DNA of 7,430 nt. It comes from Desulfobulbaceae bacterium. Lineage in GTDB: Bacteria; Desulfobacterota; Desulfobulbia; Desulfobulbales; SURF-16. Of this stretch, positions 5,856 through 7,430 are shown piece by piece. Every line of letters starts with the position of its first letter. Position 1 is the first letter of the stretch. The stretch is from assembly GCA_023230525.1 (NCBI GenBank), contig JALNXE010000156.1, positions 1 to 7,430 on the forward strand, given 5' to 3'. The translations under genes and the position numbers were made by a program. The notes under the pieces were generated by a model. The model was not told the DNA's origin, searched no databases, and saw nothing but the letters and a program-made list of their open reading frames with translations.

Positions 5856-7430
5856 ATGACTGACTTTGATGATTCGTTATTTATTTTTCGCGATGAAAAA
5901 GGCAAGCGCTGGCCGCGACTGCGTCTTGTCCTGATGATTGCCAGTTTGCTTTTTTTCCTGGGAAGCGTCCTTTTTGTAAGATATCTCATCATAACGCCGC
6001 AGCTGCAGCTGCCTGCCGAAGTCAAACAGCTTCGTGCTCATTTGCGCAACGGGTCACAGCTCCAGGACCACCTGGCCGGATCCCATCTCCCCGCGCCGCT
6101 CTGGCTGCGTTTCAGCAAAACCAAGGGGCTTTCACCTGCCTCCGCAACGACCGTGGCCCCTGCCTCCCCGGAAATGGTTACCCCTGCCCATGAGGTGCAT
6201 CTCGGCTTTTACGCCAACTGGGATCCTGACAGTTACGAATCGCTCATGGCGCATGCCGGCCAACTGACTCATATCAGCCCGGAATGGTTTACGCTTGTCG
6301 ATGGTGAAGGGACCCTGCAGGTGAAATTCGACCGGCAGGTGAAGGATGTGGCCAATGACAAAAAAATTATCTTATTGCCGCTCTTGCGCAACCTTGTCGA
6401 TGACACCTGGCAGCCAGAGGCCGTTGAAGGACTGATCAATGGCCCGCAGGATCGGCAGGACCGATTTATCGCTCAGTTACTTGGCCATCTCCAGGAGGCT
6501 GAGGCAGGAGGGGTGCTTATTGACTGGAACCAGATTGATCCCGCCTACCAGCGGCCACTCACCCTGCTGCTCAGCCGTCTGGCCGAGGCCCTCCACCAGC
6601 AGCAAATGCAGCTCTGGCTGTGCATCCCCATGGGCCTTGAACTGAAAGCCTTTGACCTTGAAAGCCTTGCCCCAGTGGTCGATCGTTTTGTGGCCGTGCT
6701 GCATGATGAAAACTCCGAAATCGATCCCCCTGGGCCCATCGCCTCCCAACCCTGGTTTGACGGCTGGCTGCAGACCCTTCTCGCTTACGGCAAACCTGAC
6801 CAATGGGTTGTCGCCATCGGTGCCTACGGATATGACTGGGCCCAGGGAGAAAAAGAAGCGCGCACCCTCGGCTTTGCCGATGTCCTGACCCGGGCCGGCC
6901 AGGCCGGTCTGCGCAACTGCCGTTCCCATCAGCCGGTATACAATCCTCACTTCACCTATATGGATGGCGATACGGAACACACGGTCTGGTTCCTGGATGG
7001 GGTGACGTTTTTTAACCAGGCATGTTCCGCACGCCGGCTGCATGCCGGAGGTATTGCCGTGTCGCGGCTGGGGACCGAAGACCCCGCCATCTGGCAGGTG
7101 CTGCCCCTGGCCCGGCCCGTTCCCGCGCTGTCTGCGGCGCTCGACTTCCTTCGCCCCCTGGTCCCGGAAAATGTTGTCTCTCAGCTGGGTGTGGGAAATT
7201 TTCTGATGATCGAGGACAATCACGCCAGCGGTTACCGGGAGACAGCAGTGGATGCGGCCGGAAAACTCACGCTCACGTATAAAATTTTCCCCTCCTACAC
7301 AACCATTAACCACCAGGGCAAGGGACACCCGGATGATGTGGCGATTTCCTTTGATGATGGACCAGATCCCGAGTGGACCCCGGCCATTCTCGATATCCTC
7401 AAGGCCAAGGGGGTCAAGGCCTCTTTTTTC
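5856..7430 (+). CDS. Membrane-anchored GH18-like / NodB polysaccharide deacetylase fusion (partial, 3' end missing)
   Basis: The frame is open for 525 codons from ATG 5856 to the window edge. GGAAG (5845-5849) is a modest Shine-Dalgarno site 6 bases upstream. Residues 1-23 are cytoplasmic and basic, followed by a transmembrane helix (about 24-46), so the rest faces the periplasm. Residues about 113-415 form a GH18-type barrel: HLGFYANWD at its start, GGVLIDWNQID at the active strand, and near the end VWFLDGVTFFNQ with a SRLGTEDPAIW close. From about 493 a NodB deacetylase domain begins with ISFDDGPDPEWTP; D500 and D501 are the catalytic and metal-binding aspartates of motif 1. GH18-NodB proteins of this kind often continue into a family-2 glycosyltransferase, giving a single polypeptide of about 1100 residues for making, deacetylating and trimming an N-acetylglucosamine-type exopolysaccharide. 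The GH18 active motif lacks its acidic residues here (glutamate replaced by N225). Substrate and the third domain are inferred. Confidence 0.88.
   Translation, partial: MTDFDDSLFIFRDEKGKRWPRLRLVLMIASLLFFLGSVLFVRYLIITPQLQLPAEVKQLRAHLRNGSQLQDHLAGSHLPAPLWLRFSKTKGLSPASATTVAPASPEMVTPAHEVHLGFYANWDPDSYESLMAHAGQLTHISPEWFTLVDGEGTLQVKFDRQVKDVANDKKIILLPLLRNLVDDTWQPEAVEGLINGPQDRQDRFIAQLLGHLQEAEAGGVLIDWNQIDPAYQRPLTLLLSRLAEALHQQQMQLWLCIPMGLELKAFDLESLAPVVDRFVAVLHDENSEIDPPGPIASQPWFDGWLQTLLAYGKPDQWVVAIGAYGYDWAQGEKEARTLGFADVLTRAGQAGLRNCRSHQPVYNPHFTYMDGDTEHTVWFLDGVTFFNQACSARRLHAGGIAVSRLGTEDPAIWQVLPLARPVPALSAALDFLRPLVPENVVSQLGVGNFLMIEDNHASGYRETAVDAAGKLTLTYKIFPSYTTINHQGKGHPDDVAISFDDGPDPEWTPAILDILKAKGVKASFF

Noticed and set aside
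5717..6025. 102-codon - strand frame in the leader of the GH18-NodB gene
   Set aside because: Basic, low-complexity antisense product overlapping the real N terminus and membrane helix; no domain or start signal.
6477..7328. 283-codon open frame on the - strand
   Set aside because: It lies wholly opposite the GH18-NodB gene, whose translation shows clear family motifs; the antisense product has no recognisable domain and is rich in Gly/Gln/His as expected from an antisense shadow.

Overview
The window is an ordinary stretch of Gram-negative bacterial chromosome with roughly half G+C. The gene content (mfd end, SurA-type chaperone, RodZ-like HTH membrane protein, recO, a DUF4212/sodium-solute symporter pair, and a GH18-NodB polysaccharide enzyme) fits a deltaproteobacterial lineage such as Desulfobulbales. 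That placement is inferred from protein style and gene order and has not been tested by search. I see no tRNA, rRNA, CRISPR array, insertion sequence or phage gene. All recognisable genes lie on the + strand.

Region 1 (1-2803) is a tightly packed housekeeping block. It holds the last 42 codons of what looks like mfd (transcription-repair coupling factor), a secreted SurA-like peptidyl-prolyl isomerase/outer-membrane-protein chaperone (211-1227), a RodZ-like protein that lacks the usual C-terminal periplasmic domain (1299-2048), and recO (2048-2803). The recO start codon shares one base with the RodZ-like stop codon, so those two are probably translationally coupled. The block links DNA repair (Mfd, RecO) with envelope biogenesis (SurA, RodZ).

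Region 2 (2804-5606) is a transport unit. A gene-free 398-base stretch with several short inverted repeats leads to a DUF4212 small subunit (3202-3453). A 315-base highly structured spacer follows, then the large SSS-family symporter (3769-5544) and a good intrinsic terminator. The spacer is the most unusual part of the window. It holds a 16-bp hairpin whose loop is complementary over 10 bases to an upstream segment, which would form a pseudoknot in RNA, plus a smaller hairpin, two pairs of 9-bp direct repeats, and a tiny basic ORF whose stop overlaps the symporter start.

Region 3 (5607-7430) starts with a gene-free 249-base leader carrying an AT-rich inverted repeat. It continues with the first 525 codons of a large membrane-anchored fusion: a GH18-like domain followed by a NodB polysaccharide deacetylase domain, cut by the window edge. 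The GH18 part has lost the usual catalytic glutamate, which suggests a binding or scaffold role in exopolysaccharide export or modification. A family-2 glycosyltransferase domain would be expected beyond the window.
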